Shown: positions 38,468 through 48,589, numbered from the stretch's first letter. The stretch: 64,000 bases of DNA from Peptostreptococcaceae bacterium VA2 (GCA_000686145.1 JMMB01000007.1:1674001-1738000); one strand, 5' to 3'. A program made the numbers and translations. Notes: generated from the letters alone by a model not told the origin.

Positions 38468-38604
38468 ATTCAGGGGAGCAATTAGCTGAGAGGAGATTTA
38501 AATCTCGACCCTTTAAACCTGTTTGGATAATGCCACCGTAGGGAGATGAAGTAAGCTTATATAAAAATTATAAGGTCTTATCCTATAAGGGTAAGGCTTT
38601 TTTA
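38468..38604 (+). promoter_or_regulatory. TPP riboswitch with terminator
   Basis: THI-box parts are in order: AGGGGAGC at the 5' side, GCTGAGAGGAG, CGACCCTTTAAACCTG, TTGGATAATGCCA and CGTAGGGA. A 12-bp hairpin with wobble pairs (38572-38583 and 38589-38600) and T residues follows. Thiamine pyrophosphate should shut off the operon downstream. Confidence 0.95.
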
Positions 38605-38634
38605 GTATGAGTATAAATTATTAGTTATAAAAAC

Positions 38635-38943
38635 ATGAGGATGGTGAAAGAATTGGTAATAGCAGATGTAGCAGTAATGCCGTTAAGACCTTTTGAAGGC
38701 GAAGAAGAAATGTACAAAGTAGTAGATGCATGTATAGAAGAAATACAAAAGAGTGGTCTTAAGCACGAAATAGGTGCAATGAGTACAACAATAGAAGGAG
38801 AATTTGATGAAGTATTTGATCTTTTAAAAGTAGTTCATAAAATTCCATTTAATCTTGGTTGCGAAAGAGTTATAACAATAGCTAGGATAGACGAAAAAGC
38901 TGGGGGAATAACTATAGATGACAAACTTAAAAACCATAGATAA
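38635..38943 (+). CDS. Thiamine-binding protein, MTH1187/DUF77 family
   Basis: A 102-residue protein of the YkoF/MTH1187 type (VIADVAVMPLRPFEGEE, GLKHEIGAMSTTIEGEFDEVF, GCERVITIARIDEK). These small ferredoxin-fold proteins bind thiamine or its precursors in the cytoplasm. It is first after the TPP riboswitch. The start is uncertain: ATG 38635 has no ribosome site, and TTG 38653 (MVIADVAV) has GGTG seven bases before it and fits homologue lengths better. It overlaps the permease gene by 26 bases. Confidence 0.88.
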   Translation: MRMVKELVIADVAVMPLRPFEGEEEMYKVVDACIEEIQKSGLKHEIGAMSTTIEGEFDEVFDLLKVVHKIPFNLGCERVITIARIDEKAGGITIDDKLKNHR

Positions 38944-39682
38944 AATTAAAAATAGTTTATACCCTATATTAACATTTTTAATTTTATTAATTATATGGCA
39001 ATTAGTCGTAGTAGTCAAAGATATACCTCAATATATATTGCCAGCTCCTAGTGATATAATAGGTGTATTTTATACTGATTATTTAAATCTGTATACTAAC
39101 GCTGTAACAACTTTAAATGAAGCAATAATAGGGTTCATAGTAGCTATAATATTAGCTTTGACTATGGGAATACTTATGGATTTTATGCCTATATTAAAAA
39201 AGTGTGTATATCCAATAATGGTCGTATCGCAAACGATACCAACTATTGCAATAGCACCACTTTTAATAATTTGGTTTGGATTTGATATATTACCTAAAGT
39301 AATAATGGTAACTATGACTTGTTTTTTCCCGATACTTATAAGTTTCGTAGATGGAATAGATAATATAGATAAAGACTATTTGAACTTATTTAAAACAATG
39401 AATAGTAGTAAATTATCTATATTTATACATCTTAAATTTCCAATGGCGATGGATAAATTTTTCTCGGGCCTCAAAATATCTGCAACTTATGCTGTAGTCG
39501 CAGCAACAGTAGCAGAATGGTTGGGTGGAACTAATGGATTAGGTGTATATATGGTAAGAGCAAAGAGCTCATATGCACTAGATAAAGTTTTTGCTTCAAC
39601 TATATTGGTAATAATATTTAGTTTGATATTTGTAGGAGTAGTACAATCTATCAAAAAAGTGACTTTAAAGCATAATAAATAA
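38918..39682 (+). CDS. ABC permease for thiamine precursor (ThiX type)
   Basis: A 254-residue permease of the SsuC/TauC/ThiX family with about six membrane segments. The EAA loop region ([22 protein letters not shown]) and the conserved [15 protein letters not shown] block are present. It works with the NMT1-type binding protein and ATPase encoded next. Location under a TPP riboswitch indicates a thiamine pyrimidine precursor or thiamine itself as substrate. It overlaps the preceding gene's end, so translation is coupled. Confidence 0.9.
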   Translation: MTNLKTIDKIKNSLYPILTFLILLIIWQLVVVVKDIPQYILPAPSDIIGVFYTDYLNLYTNAVTTLNEAIIGFIVAIILALTMGILMDFMPILKKCVYPIMVVSQTIPTIAIAPLLIIWFGFDILPKVIMVTMTCFFPILISFVDGIDNIDKDYLNLFKTMNSSKLSIFIHLKFPMAMDKFFSGLKISATYAVVAATVAEWLGGTNGLGVYMVRAKSSYALDKVFASTILVIIFSLIFVGVVQSIKKVTLKHNK

Positions 39683-39692
39683 GGGGGACTTT

Positions 39693-40700
39693 ATGAAATT
39701 TAAAAAATTAGTTAGTTTAGGTCTTGTAAGTATGCTTACAATGAGTGTACTTAGTGGTTGTTCAAATAAAAACGACAAAGATGAAGTTAAAAATGAAAGT
39801 GAAAAAATTACAATGGTACTAGATTGGACACCAAATACCAATCATACAGGATTATTTGTAGCACTTGAAAAAGGGTACTTTAAAGAACAAGGATTAGATG
39901 TTGAAATAGTACAACCACCAGATGGTGGAGCGGCAACTTTAGTTGCTACGGGAAAAGCTGATTTTGGAATAAGCTATCAAGAAGAAGTAACTTTCGCTAA
40001 AACTAGTGAAGATCCACTTCCAATAAAAGCAATAGCAACTGTGATACAACATAATACTTCTGGATTTGCTTCACCTAAGAGTAAAAGTATAATTTCACCT
40101 AAAGACTTTGAAAATAAAACTTATGGTGGATGGGGGTCTCCTTCTGAGGATGCTATATTAGATGCAGTTATGAAAAAAGAAGGTAAAGATTTTAATAAAC
40201 TAAAAGTTGTAGATATTGGACAAGATGATTTCTTTAGCGCAACAAGTAAAAATATAGATTTTGCATGGATATTTGAAGGTTGGGACGTTGTAGAAGCTAA
40301 TAGACGAGGAATTGATTTAAACTTTATACCTATTGGAAAAGTGGATAAAAGACTTGATTATTATACACCGCTTATAATATCTAATGAAAAATTATTAAAA
40401 GAAAATCCAGCTACAGCTAAGAAATTTTTAGAAGCTGCTACTAAGGGTTATAAATATGCAATAGAAAATCCTGTTGAAGCTGCTAAAATATTAGTAAAAC
40501 ATGCTCCGGAAATAGATGAAGAATTAGCTATAAAAAGCCAAGAGTATTTAGCTAGTAAGTATATAGATGACGCTGATAGATGGGGCGAAATGAAAGATGA
40601 TGTATGGAATAATTATACGCAGTTTTTAAAAGAATATAAGTTAATAACTAAAGACTTAAAACCTAGTGAGGCTTACAGTAATGAATTCTTGCCAAAATAA
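39693..40700 (+). CDS. NMT1/THI5-like ABC substrate-binding lipoprotein (ThiY type)
   Basis: A 335-residue lipoprotein with signal and lipobox SVLSGC (Cys at residue 23). The binding fold begins [32 protein letters not shown], the classic THI5/NMT1 pattern, with [22 protein letters not shown] after it. Relatives bind formylaminopyrimidine or HMP. It is part of the TPP-regulated importer. The end overlaps the ATPase start by 20 bases. Confidence 0.93.
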   Translation: MKFKKLVSLGLVSMLTMSVLSGCSNKNDKDEVKNESEKITMVLDWTPNTNHTGLFVALEKGYFKEQGLDVEIVQPPDGGAATLVATGKADFGISYQEEVTFAKTSEDPLPIKAIATVIQHNTSGFASPKSKSIISPKDFENKTYGGWGSPSEDAILDAVMKKEGKDFNKLKVVDIGQDDFFSATSKNIDFAWIFEGWDVVEANRRGIDLNFIPIGKVDKRLDYYTPLIISNEKLLKENPATAKKFLEAATKGYKYAIENPVEAAKILVKHAPEIDEELAIKSQEYLASKYIDDADRWGEMKDDVWNNYTQFLKEYKLITKDLKPSEAYSNEFLPK

Positions 40701-41427
40701 AAAATTAAAAATAGATATAAAAAACATAAATAAAAACTATAATGAAGTAGAAGTATTAAAAAATATAAGTATAAATGTTTATGAAGGTGAGTTTGTAAGT
40801 ATATTAGGGCCTAGTGGATGTGGAAAAAGTACTATATTTAATATAATCTCAAATTTAATAGACTATGATAGTGGAAAGATAAATGTAGATGGAAAGCTAA
40901 GTTATATGTATCAAAAGGATCTATTGCTTCCGCACAAAAGTATAATAGACAATGTTAGCTTACCGCTGACATTGATAAAAGAAAAGGGGCATAAAAATAA
41001 ATTCTTAAAGAAAAAAGAAGCTCGTAAAAAAGTTGAAAAATACTTTGATACATTTGGTTTGACTGGATATGAAAATAAATACCCAAGTGAATTATCAGGT
41101 GGAATGAAACAAAGAGCTAATTTTTTAAGAACGTTTGTAAATTCTAATGATATAATGCTTTTAGATGAACCATTTGGAGCACTAGACTCTATTACTAAAG
41201 CATCTATGCAAAAGTGGTTATTAGAAGTTAAAGGCAAGGTGAATTCTACTATACTTTTAATAACTCATGATATTGATGAGGCTATAACTTTATCTGATAG
41301 AATTTATATTATATCAAAAAAGCCTGCAACTATTAAAAATGAATTTATAATAGATAAGAATTATTATAATGATGAGAATTTAGAAAATATTATAAAATTA
41401 AAAAAAGATATAATTAGTTTATTGTAA
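40681..41427 (+). CDS. ABC ATP-binding protein of the thiamine-precursor importer (ThiZ type)
   Basis: A 248-residue ATPase: Walker [11 protein letters not shown]-loop [10 protein letters not shown], signature [14 protein letters not shown], Walker [12 protein letters not shown] and His switch in ITHDIDEA. I use ATG 40681, which lies nine bases after TGAGG; the upstream GTG 40666 would sit on that site. Its start overlaps the end of the binding-protein gene. Confidence 0.93.
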   Translation: MNSCQNKKLKIDIKNINKNYNEVEVLKNISINVYEGEFVSILGPSGCGKSTIFNIISNLIDYDSGKINVDGKLSYMYQKDLLLPHKSIIDNVSLPLTLIKEKGHKNKFLKKKEARKKVEKYFDTFGLTGYENKYPSELSGGMKQRANFLRTFVNSNDIMLLDEPFGALDSITKASMQKWLLEVKGKVNSTILLITHDIDEAITLSDRIYIISKKPATIKNEFIIDKNYYNDENLENIIKLKKDIISLL

Positions 41428-41431
41428 GTAT

Positions 41432-41466
41432 AAAGCATATGAAATTAAATTTCATATGCTTTTTTT
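41432..41466 (+). terminator. Terminator of the thiamine-importer operon
   Basis: Perfect 13-bp arms at 41432-41444 and 41450-41462 are followed by a T run. Confidence 0.9.
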
Positions 41467-41687
41467 ATGTACAAAGATTAAGTGAGTATGTATAATTTTG
41501 TATATATTTATAAAGTAATAATAAAACCATACTTAGTACAGTAATATAATCTATATAATTTTACAATTTTAATTCTTATTACTTTAAAATGGAAACTTAA
41601 GTGAAAAATATCACTAAGTATTATAATTCATGTTATAATTATAAATGACTTCAAGTTTAAACTTATAAAATGGTAAGGAGTATCAAA

Positions 41688-42752
41688 ATGATAGAAGACA
41701 CTGTAGTAGAAGATATAATGAAAGAAAATGATTATAATTTATGTGTAAAAGAAAATGACATTTATATAAATATACCAAAATCAATATTAAAAAAAGATGT
41801 AAACTTACTGAATGATTATATTAGAATATATAGCAATATAGAAAAATTAAAAGAAAATATAAATGAGTATTTGTTTGATAAAAATAGTATAGTTACTAAT
41901 GATTCTATAAATAAGCAACTTATGAAAATAAAAAGTGAAGAGAATTTAGAAGAGGTACTACAATATATTTATACAGATATAAATAAAATAGAAGAAAGAC
42001 TAAAAAATATATGTGCTTGTTTTTGTGTCACAATAGATGAAGTAAATTCTATTAAAGAAGAACTAGTAAATAATTATGTAAATAATTCACACAACGATGA
42101 TGTCGTGGAAAAGGATTACGTAAATGAAGTAATACAACACATTAAAAACTCTAGTATGTATTCTTTAAACTCAAAATCTAGATATGGTAGTTTATCTAGT
42201 GAATATCAACTTAAAAACAAAGAGGATGTAAATGATTTTAATGACGAGGAAATTAATGGAGAATATAGTCCAATACTTGTAATTCATAGACCTGCAAAAT
42301 ATCATAGAGGGGAATATTTACTTGAAAATACTTCTTATGTATACATAAAAAGGCAACCTTTAGAAGCTCTTATAAAACAAGAAAAACTAGAAGAAAAAGG
42401 TATAGACTCTATGGGGGCTATAAGCTATATGAAACTTAAACACAGTCTTAGTAATGAAAATTTACAAGAAATCTTAGCAGAAATATATGTATATGCTCAT
42501 AAAAATGATGCTAACTTTGAAAATATTAAACTAGCAGATATTAGTTGTAATAAGGTATGGATGACTGCGGATAAGCTAAAAAAAGAATTTAAAGAGCTTA
42601 GATATTACCATAAAAATTTAACTCAAAAAGTAAAAGAAATATATGATTCTACAGGAACATATTATACACAGATAGGTGGAAAATACATATTTAATAGTAG
42701 AGAATTATTGCATAGCTATAAGACATATAAAAGTAAAGATATAAATAACTAG
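41688..42752 (+). CDS. Hypothetical protein, 354 residues
   Basis: I cannot assign a family. Residues 1-130 are mainly helical, with coiled-coil character (LKENINEYLFDKNS, YIYTDINKIEERLKNI) and a CACFC cluster near 120. Residues 195-235 look beta-rich (YSPILVIHRPAKYHRGEYLLENTSYVYI). The C-terminal third is helical (DKLKKEFKELRYYHKNLTQK). No signal or membrane segment is present. ATG 41688 follows AAGGAG. It appears monocistronic. Confidence 0.7.
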   Translation: MIEDTVVEDIMKENDYNLCVKENDIYINIPKSILKKDVNLLNDYIRIYSNIEKLKENINEYLFDKNSIVTNDSINKQLMKIKSEENLEEVLQYIYTDINKIEERLKNICACFCVTIDEVNSIKEELVNNYVNNSHNDDVVEKDYVNEVIQHIKNSSMYSLNSKSRYGSLSSEYQLKNKEDVNDFNDEEINGEYSPILVIHRPAKYHRGEYLLENTSYVYIKRQPLEALIKQEKLEEKGIDSMGAISYMKLKHSLSNENLQEILAEIYVYAHKNDANFENIKLADISCNKVWMTADKLKKEFKELRYYHKNLTQKVKEIYDSTGTYYTQIGGKYIFNSRELLHSYKTYKSKDINN

Positions 42753-42903
42753 GCATACTTTAAAATTTAGAGTTAAGAATATGTAAACTATATTAAGATC
42801 ATGTAAAATATGATACATTTTATTAGCATAGAGCATATGTTTATAAAAAGTAAGGGAAGTGAAATTATAAACATATTATTATACTAATAGGAGATGATTA
42901 AAA

Positions 42904-42993
42904 ATGACTACAACAGCGTGGATATTTATGGGTGTAGCTTGGACTATAATAATAGTTACAATTGGTTTGGCTCTTAATAAAATACTCAGATAA
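42904..42993 (+). CDS. 29-residue membrane peptide, MetS-like symporter accessory type
   Basis: A tiny reading frame with AGGAGATG upstream. It encodes MTTTAWIFMGVAWTIIIVTI and then GLALNKILR: a single transmembrane helix with a short basic tail. It resembles the small accessory subunits found beside NSS or alanine/methionine symporters. No such symporter gene lies nearby, so the partner is unknown. Length and site support a real gene, but no search was possible. Confidence 0.5.
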   Translation: MTTTAWIFMGVAWTIIIVTIGLALNKILR

Positions 42994-43067
42994 ATTGTAG
43001 TTATAATAAAAGTTGATGTATATATATTTATTATATATAATAAATGTATAATCAAAATTAAATATAT

Positions 43068-43298
43068 ATTAGGTGTCGATGACTTAATAGGGAATTAGAT
43101 TAAAAGTCTAAGCTACCCCAGTAACCGTAATACTGACGAAATCTTATATACCACTGAGCAATCGGGAAGGTAAGAAAGTAGAGTGAAGTTGAGCCGGGAG
43201 AACTGCCTAATATTTAACTAGTACCTTCTGAGGGTGGGACTACTAGAATTTTACTTAATGAAACAAAAGCATACTCTCAAAAGTATGCTTTTTTTTAG
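43068..43298 (+). promoter_or_regulatory. Cobalamin riboswitch with terminator
   Basis: The B12-box GAGCCGGGAGAACTGCC is at 43191-43207. Upstream pieces AGGTGTCGATGACTTAATAG, GCTACCCCAGTAACCG and ACCACTGAGCAATCGGGAAGG are in usual order, followed by the pseudoknot part and a terminator (arms 43265-43275 and 43282-43292, then T residues). Adenosyl- or methylcobalamin should repress the importer genes downstream. Confidence 0.95.
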
Positions 43299-43387
43299 TA
43301 CATAGTAAATTAAAGACAAGCCTTCATACAAAAACTTAGACAAACAAAAGGAGACGTAGATAGCTAGGGCTATTTATAAAAGGGAGA

Positions 43388-44413
43388 ATGAATAAAAATA
43401 AAAATTTAATAATTTTAACTATACCGACAGTATTTTTAATTATATGTCTTGGAATTTCAATAGGAAGCTCAAACATTAATATATTAGATACAATTAATAT
43501 ATTACTAAATAAAATGCTAAATATTCCTTTAAGAGAAAGTATAAATCCAAAAGATATATCTATAATATGGAGTATTAGATTACCTAGAGTTTTACTTGCA
43601 TTTATGGTTGGGGGATGCCTGGCAGTGAGTGGAGCAGTAGTTCAGTCTATACTTAAAAATGAATTAGCATCACCATATACACTAGGTGTATCTTCTGGAG
43701 CCTCATTAGGTGCTGGACTTGTTATAGTTCTTGGGATATCAATACCATTTTTAGGAGGACTAACACTACCAATAGTTGGATTTTTATTTGGACTTTTAAC
43801 AGTATATTCGGTTATTACATTTAGTGCAAAGATAGATAAGACTATGTCAAATAACACTATAATACTTGCAGGTATGGTATTTTCACTTTTTGTAAATGCA
43901 ATATTAACAACTATAACTGCTTTATTTAGTGAAGATATACAAAGTATTACTATGTGGCAAATGGGAAGCTTCTCTATGAAAGGGTGGTCATACGTTAAAG
44001 CGCTTGTTCCGTTTTTAATAATTGGTATTATAGGCGTGTTAAAATATAGTAAAGAAATGGATATTTTAACTTTTGGAGAAGAACAAGCAAAAGCTGTAGG
44101 AGTAGATACTACTAAAGTTAAAAAGCGTTTGTTTATATTTTCAACAACACTAACAGGTTCAGCAGTAGCTTTAAGTGGAACAATAGGATTTGTTGATTTA
44201 ATAGCTCCTCATATAGTTAGAAAAATATTTGGTTCAAAACATAGTTATGTCATACCAATGTCCTTTTTATTTGGTGGATCTTTGATGGTTATTACTGATT
44301 TGATATCAAGGACTATAATATCACCATCAGAATTACCAGTAGGAGCAATAACAGCCCTTATAGGAGCACCATTCTTTGCATATGTATACTTTAAGTCTAA
44401 GAAAGGAAGATAA
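43388..44413 (+). CDS. FecCD-family ABC permease, corrinoid importer (BtuC type)
   Basis: A 341-residue permease with about ten membrane segments. Family blocks are WSIRLPRVLLAFMVGGCLAVSG, QSILKNELASPYTLGVSSGAS and GFVDLIAPHIVRKIFGSKH. Siderophore importers share this fold, but the cobalamin riboswitch upstream points to corrinoid uptake. GGGAGA precedes the ATG. No binding-protein gene (btuF) lies in this operon. Confidence 0.92.
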   Translation: MNKNKNLIILTIPTVFLIICLGISIGSSNINILDTINILLNKMLNIPLRESINPKDISIIWSIRLPRVLLAFMVGGCLAVSGAVVQSILKNELASPYTLGVSSGASLGAGLVIVLGISIPFLGGLTLPIVGFLFGLLTVYSVITFSAKIDKTMSNNTIILAGMVFSLFVNAILTTITALFSEDIQSITMWQMGSFSMKGWSYVKALVPFLIIGIIGVLKYSKEMDILTFGEEQAKAVGVDTTKVKKRLFIFSTTLTGSAVALSGTIGFVDLIAPHIVRKIFGSKHSYVIPMSFLFGGSLMVITDLISRTIISPSELPVGAITALIGAPFFAYVYFKSKKGR

Positions 44414-44418
44414 AACTA

Positions 44419-45173
44419 TGTTAGAAATTAAAAATCTTTATTGTGGTTATGATGAAGTTGATATTATAAAAAATATTAATATAAAGGTTAAAAAAGGTGA
44501 AAACCTTTGTATAATAGGCCCAAATGGATGTGGAAAAAGTACGCTTTTAAAATCTATTGCAAATATTATAGAATATAAAGGAAATATAAAGATAGATAAT
44601 AAAGAAGTCTCTTCTTATAATAGAAAAGAGCTGGCAACTAAGGTGGCTTTAATGAGCCAAATATCACAAATTTATTTTCCATATACTATATATGAAAGCG
44701 TAGCGCTTGGGAGATATGCTTATTCTAAGAGTGTATTTAATTCGATTAGCGGTGAAGACAAAGAAATAATATTAGATAGTCTTGAAAAAGTTGGCTTATA
44801 TGATATAAAAGATAAAATGATAAGTGAACTATCGGGTGGACAGTTGCAAAGAGTATTTTTAGCAAGAACTTTTGCACAAAATCCAGATATAATCCTTTTA
44901 GATGAACCAACTAATCATCTTGATTTAAAACATCAAATAGAGCTCTTGCAACACTTAGTTAGTTGGGCTAGAGATAATGAAAAAATTGTAATAGGGGTAC
45001 TTCATGACTTAAATTTAGTTCAGTATTTTTCTGATAAAGTAATTATGTTAAGCGACGGTGAAGTTGTTTCATATGGTAGTGCTAAAGAGGTTTTAGAAAG
45101 TGAAAAGCTTAAAAATGTTTATGGAATAGATATCAAAAAATTTATGGTAGAAGTGTTGGAAAAATGGCAATAA
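44419..45173 (+). CDS. ABC ATPase, corrinoid importer (BtuD type)
   Basis: A 251-residue ATPase: Walker A GPNGCGKSTLLKS, signature LSGGQLQRVFLARTFAQ, Walker B IILLDEPTNHLDLKHQ and His switch in LHDLNLVQ, all of the FepC/BtuD type. ATG 44419 follows GAAAGGAAG and lies five bases after the permease stop; the upstream ATG 44376 would overlap the permease and lacks a site. Confidence 0.94.
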
Positions 45174-45190
45174 GCTGAGGAGGAGAAAAT

Positions 45191-45841
45191 ATGAGTAAAA
45201 AATTTATTATGTCGTTTAGCGGGGGGAAAGATAGCACTTTAGCACTTTATAAAATGATTAAAAAAGGATATACACCTATTGGATTACTTGTAACTGTAAA
45301 AAAAGATACAAATATTTCATGGACACATAGTATAACTAAAGAGTTATTAAACAAAGTTAGTGAAAGTTTAGAAATACCACTAATGCTAGTGGAATGCGAA
45401 GTTAGTGAGTATGAAACTAAGTTTATAGAAACTCTTAAAAAAGCTAAAGAAATGGGAGCTACTTCTTGTGTATTTGGAGATATAGATATATTAGACCATA
45501 GAAGGTGGTGTGAAGAAAGATGTAATGAAGTTGGAATGGAGGCGATACTTCCTCTATGGCAAGGTGATAGAGAAGATTTAGTTTATGAGTTTATAGATAG
45601 TGGATTTAGAACAGTTATAAAGACTGTTAATTTAAAACATTTACCTAGTGATTTTTTAGGAAAAGTTTTGAACTATGATATAGTTAAACAAATAAAAGAC
45701 TTGGGATGCGATGTATGTGGTGAAAATGGAGAGTATCATACATTTGTTGTAGATGGACCTCTGTTTAAGGAAGAAGTAAAGTTTAAGAAAAAAGGTATAG
45801 TAATAAATGAAGATTATGGAAATTTAGATATATCTATTTAA
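45191..45841 (+). CDS. DUF71/COG2102 ATP-pyrophosphatase, probable B12-salvage role
   Basis: A 216-residue member of the diphthine-ammonia-ligase-like PP-loop family: FSGGKDSTLALYKMIKKG near residue 8, then FGDIDILDHRRWCEERC, LPLWQGDREDLVYEFIDSGF, LKHLPSDFLGK and GENGEYHTFVVDGPLF. Bacteria lack diphthamide. A published comparative study predicted that DUF71 members next to cobalamin-transport genes act in B12 salvage, perhaps by amidating corrinoids. This one is third in an operon led by a cobalamin riboswitch, which fits that subgroup. Confidence 0.88.
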   Translation: MSKKFIMSFSGGKDSTLALYKMIKKGYTPIGLLVTVKKDTNISWTHSITKELLNKVSESLEIPLMLVECEVSEYETKFIETLKKAKEMGATSCVFGDIDILDHRRWCEERCNEVGMEAILPLWQGDREDLVYEFIDSGFRTVIKTVNLKHLPSDFLGKVLNYDIVKQIKDLGCDVCGENGEYHTFVVDGPLFKEEVKFKKKGIVINEDYGNLDISI

Positions 45842-45856
45842 AAAATACATAAATAT

Positions 45857-45907
45857 AAAAACATCTTATAAAGAATAGATTAAAAACTATTTTATAAGGT
45901 GTTTTTG
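45857..45907 (+). terminator. Terminator of the corrinoid operon
   Basis: AAAAACATCTTATAAA (45857-45872) pairs with TTTATAAGGTGTTTTT (45891-45906) with one wobble; an inner GAATAG/CTATTT extends the stem. Confidence 0.85.
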
Positions 45908-46059
45908 TATTTAGTAAATAAATGCATCAGCAAAGAATATTAAACCATCCTGTGAGGCAGAATTTAAGGATAGTACATTATAGAATAAAGAAGGTATTTA
46001 AGGTATAAAGAGATATATGAAGAAAGTTAAGTCATATATATAAAGTTTATAGATAAGTA

Positions 46060-46110
46060 TTGTACACACTAAAAATACTCTATATAGTAGGTTATTTTTA
46101 GTGTGTACAA
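46060..46110. repeat. 18-bp-arm inverted repeat before the exonuclease gene
   Basis: Perfect arms at 46060-46077 and 46093-46110 enclose a 15-base loop. There is no T run, so it is not a standard terminator. It lies 90 bases before the exonuclease start and could be a leader hairpin or operator. The rest of 45908-46200 shows nothing I recognise. Confidence 0.7.
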
Positions 46111-46200
46111 TTATTGATAAATAACATAAAATAGAAGTTGTTACAAAAAATAAAATAAAGCTTAAAATCATTAATGCATAAGCAACAAAAGGAGCAATTC

Positions 46201-47595
46201 ATGGAAAATTTATTTGACTTTTTAGAAAAAAAAATAAAAATAGAAAATGGGACAGAAAATGAAATTCAAATTACTGAAGAAGTAGTAGAAACTGAAGTAC
46301 TTAACATAGAAATAGCTAAAAAAGAAATCGATGAAAAACACTTAAAATACTTGCAAGAACTAAAGGCTACATTAGCAAACGAAGAAACTATAAAGTCACC
46401 TGGTTTAGAAAAAAGAGATTATATAAGGTTAAATAGTTACGTTGGGTCTAGGCTTGATACAGATTTAAGAGGCAAAAGCAGTTCAAGAAAAAATATAGAA
46501 GCTGAATTAGAGTCTAATAAAACACAAGTATTTTCAATAGATCAATTAGAAGCTGTATCTATTGATGAGGATATTTTTGGTTATAAAGAAGATAAGTTTC
46601 TAATAGTAGACGGATCATCACTTTTATCTACTAGTTTTTATGCGACTGCTAGAGATTTATTGTTTGCAAAAACTGATGAACAGAAACAATTTGCATATAC
46701 AAAACTAATGATGTCCCCAGATGGAGAATATACCAATGGAATATATATGTTTTTTAAAACATTGCTTCCATTATTGAAAAATCAAGATATAACTCATTTA
46801 GCTGTAGTAATGGATAGAAGTAGAGACACATTTAGAAGAGAAATAGACTCGCAATATAAAGCTAACAGAAGTGAGACACCTCATCCACTAAAAAGTCAAT
46901 TTAAGTTGTTGACAGAGTTATTACAAGAAATAAACATTCCAGTATTTTCTCACTGTAATTATGAAGCAGATGATTTTGCAGGAAGCTTAGTTAAAAAGTT
47001 TGAAAAAGATATACCGATATTTCTTCATACAAAGGATGAGGATTATATCCAATTAGTTTCAGAGTATACTAGGTTATGGATGGTTACAGGTAAAGCAGAA
47101 GATATGTATAGTGAAATTGAAATAGATAGAACCAATTTAAATGTTCCAAGAGGCGTATTTGAATATACACCAAGTTATGTCAAGCACTTTAAAGGAATCG
47201 AACCTATTCAAATAATAGATGCAAAAGCTATAGAAGGTGATAAATCAGATAATATAAAAGGTGTTAAAAATGTTGGGCCTGTATCTAGTAGACCACTTAT
47301 TGCACATTATGGATCTATAGAAGAAATATATAATAATATAGAAAATCTTGATTCTAAAAGTGAAAAAGAACTTTTAACATTCTTTAAAGAAACGCTAGGT
47401 ATAAAAAGATCTCCATTAAAAAACTTATTATTATACAAAGAGGATGCTTTTATAAGTAAAAAATTAGCAACTATAAAAACTGATATTGAGGAAATTCGAG
47501 ATTTACATTTAGCTAAATTAGCTTTAGATATAAATTACAATATAATGAATAAAAGATTTGAAAATTTAGGAATGAATAGTTTAATAAAAAAATAA
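46201..47595 (+). CDS. 5'-3' exonuclease (PIN/H3TH) domain protein
   Basis: A 464-residue protein. Residues ~1-130 form a charged extension without clear family. From ~140 it matches the 5'-nuclease domain of DNA polymerase I: FLIVDGSSLLSTSFYA, VVMDRSRDTFRREIDSQYKANR, the acidic NYEADDFAGSLV, HTKDEDYIQLV, then H3TH with EGDKSDNIKGVKNVGPVSS. No polymerase domain follows, so it is a stand-alone nuclease. The acidic metal ligands appear intact. ATG 46201 follows AAAAGGAG. The target is probably flap or RNA-primed DNA. Confidence 0.9.
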   Translation: MENLFDFLEKKIKIENGTENEIQITEEVVETEVLNIEIAKKEIDEKHLKYLQELKATLANEETIKSPGLEKRDYIRLNSYVGSRLDTDLRGKSSSRKNIEAELESNKTQVFSIDQLEAVSIDEDIFGYKEDKFLIVDGSSLLSTSFYATARDLLFAKTDEQKQFAYTKLMMSPDGEYTNGIYMFFKTLLPLLKNQDITHLAVVMDRSRDTFRREIDSQYKANRSETPHPLKSQFKLLTELLQEINIPVFSHCNYEADDFAGSLVKKFEKDIPIFLHTKDEDYIQLVSEYTRLWMVTGKAEDMYSEIEIDRTNLNVPRGVFEYTPSYVKHFKGIEPIQIIDAKAIEGDKSDNIKGVKNVGPVSSRPLIAHYGSIEEIYNNIENLDSKSEKELLTFFKETLGIKRSPLKNLLLYKEDAFISKKLATIKTDIEEIRDLHLAKLALDINYNIMNKRFENLGMNSLIKK

Positions 47596-47596
47596 G

Positions 47597-47645
47597 TTAA
47601 AGCTATACTTTTAGTACATACAAAGATGTATTAAAAAGTATAGCT
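47597..47645 (+). terminator. Hairpin after the exonuclease gene
   Basis: AAAGCTATACTTTT pairs with AAAAGTATAGCTTT, and AGTACAT pairs partly with ATGTATT, forming a long stem. The T run is short, so termination is likely but weaker. Confidence 0.6.
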
Positions 47646-47825
47646 TTACTAAAATAGGTAAATTAACTCTTTCAAATGAATATATCCTAATAGATATAAA
47701 AAATGAATTTCATAAAAATTTATCTAGTAAGTTAAATAATATAATACCGTTGATAAATACTATAAACTGTAAATACTAAATCTAATGAAATTAAAAATAA
47801 TTAGTTTGAAAGGAAAGATAGTATT

Positions 47826-48401
47826 ATGAAAAACAAAATAAGAAAATTAGATAAACTATTAAAATATAACAAGTCATTTGTTGAAGATAAAAAATATGAA
47901 AAATATGAAACTTCAAAAGATCCGGATAAAAAAATTGTAATATTATCATGCATGGATACAAGACTAACAGATCTATTACCAAAATCTATGAACCTTAAAA
48001 ATGGAGATGCTAAGATAATTAAAAATGCAGGGGCAACTATAATGCATCCATTTGGTAGTATAATGAGAAGTATTATTGTAGCAATTTATGAATTTGAAGT
48101 TGATGAAGTACTTATAGTTGGTCACTATGGATGTGGAATGTGCAACTTGAATACAGAAGACTTATTGAATAAAATTTTACAGAGAGGAATACCAGGAGAG
48201 ACGGTAACTACACTTTCTAACGCAGGTATAAATATATTGAAATTCTTACATGGATTTGAGTCAGTAGAAGAATCTATACAAGATAGTGTAAGTCTTGTTA
48301 AAAACCATCCACTAGTTCCTAAAGAAATTATAGTTCATGGCCTAGTTATGTGTCCCGAAACAGGAAAAATAGATGTTGTAGTTGATGGATACAAACAATA
48401 G
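47826..48401 (+). CDS. Beta-class carbonic anhydrase
   Basis: A 191-residue zinc enzyme that interconverts CO2 and bicarbonate. Zinc ligands are in SCMDTRLTDLLP (Cys, with Asp and Arg of the dyad) and in GHYGCGMC (His and Cys). NAGATIMHPFGSIMRSI is the usual helix between them. The protein is of the short cab-type found in anaerobes. AAAGGAAAG precedes the ATG. It appears to be transcribed alone. Confidence 0.94.
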   Translation: MKNKIRKLDKLLKYNKSFVEDKKYEKYETSKDPDKKIVILSCMDTRLTDLLPKSMNLKNGDAKIIKNAGATIMHPFGSIMRSIIVAIYEFEVDEVLIVGHYGCGMCNLNTEDLLNKILQRGIPGETVTTLSNAGINILKFLHGFESVEESIQDSVSLVKNHPLVPKEIIVHGLVMCPETGKIDVVVDGYKQ

Positions 48402-48589
48402 CTTATATAATTATTATATAAGTTGAATTTATAAAAATATCCTAGTAGGAATAAAAATACTATAAATAAAAATAAAATTATTATAAAGCTTTAGTAAGGG
48501 TATACTAATTAAATATAAAGAATATGCTAAAAAATATAAAACGAGAAAACTTTAACTTTATCTGTATAAGGATTAAAAAAGGAGAAAAA

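Noticed and set aside
45908-46059. Riboswitch between the corrinoid operon and the exonuclease gene
   Set aside because: AAACCATCC and GGATAG form a small hairpin, but the conserved parts of known classes such as c-di-GMP or preQ1 are not present.
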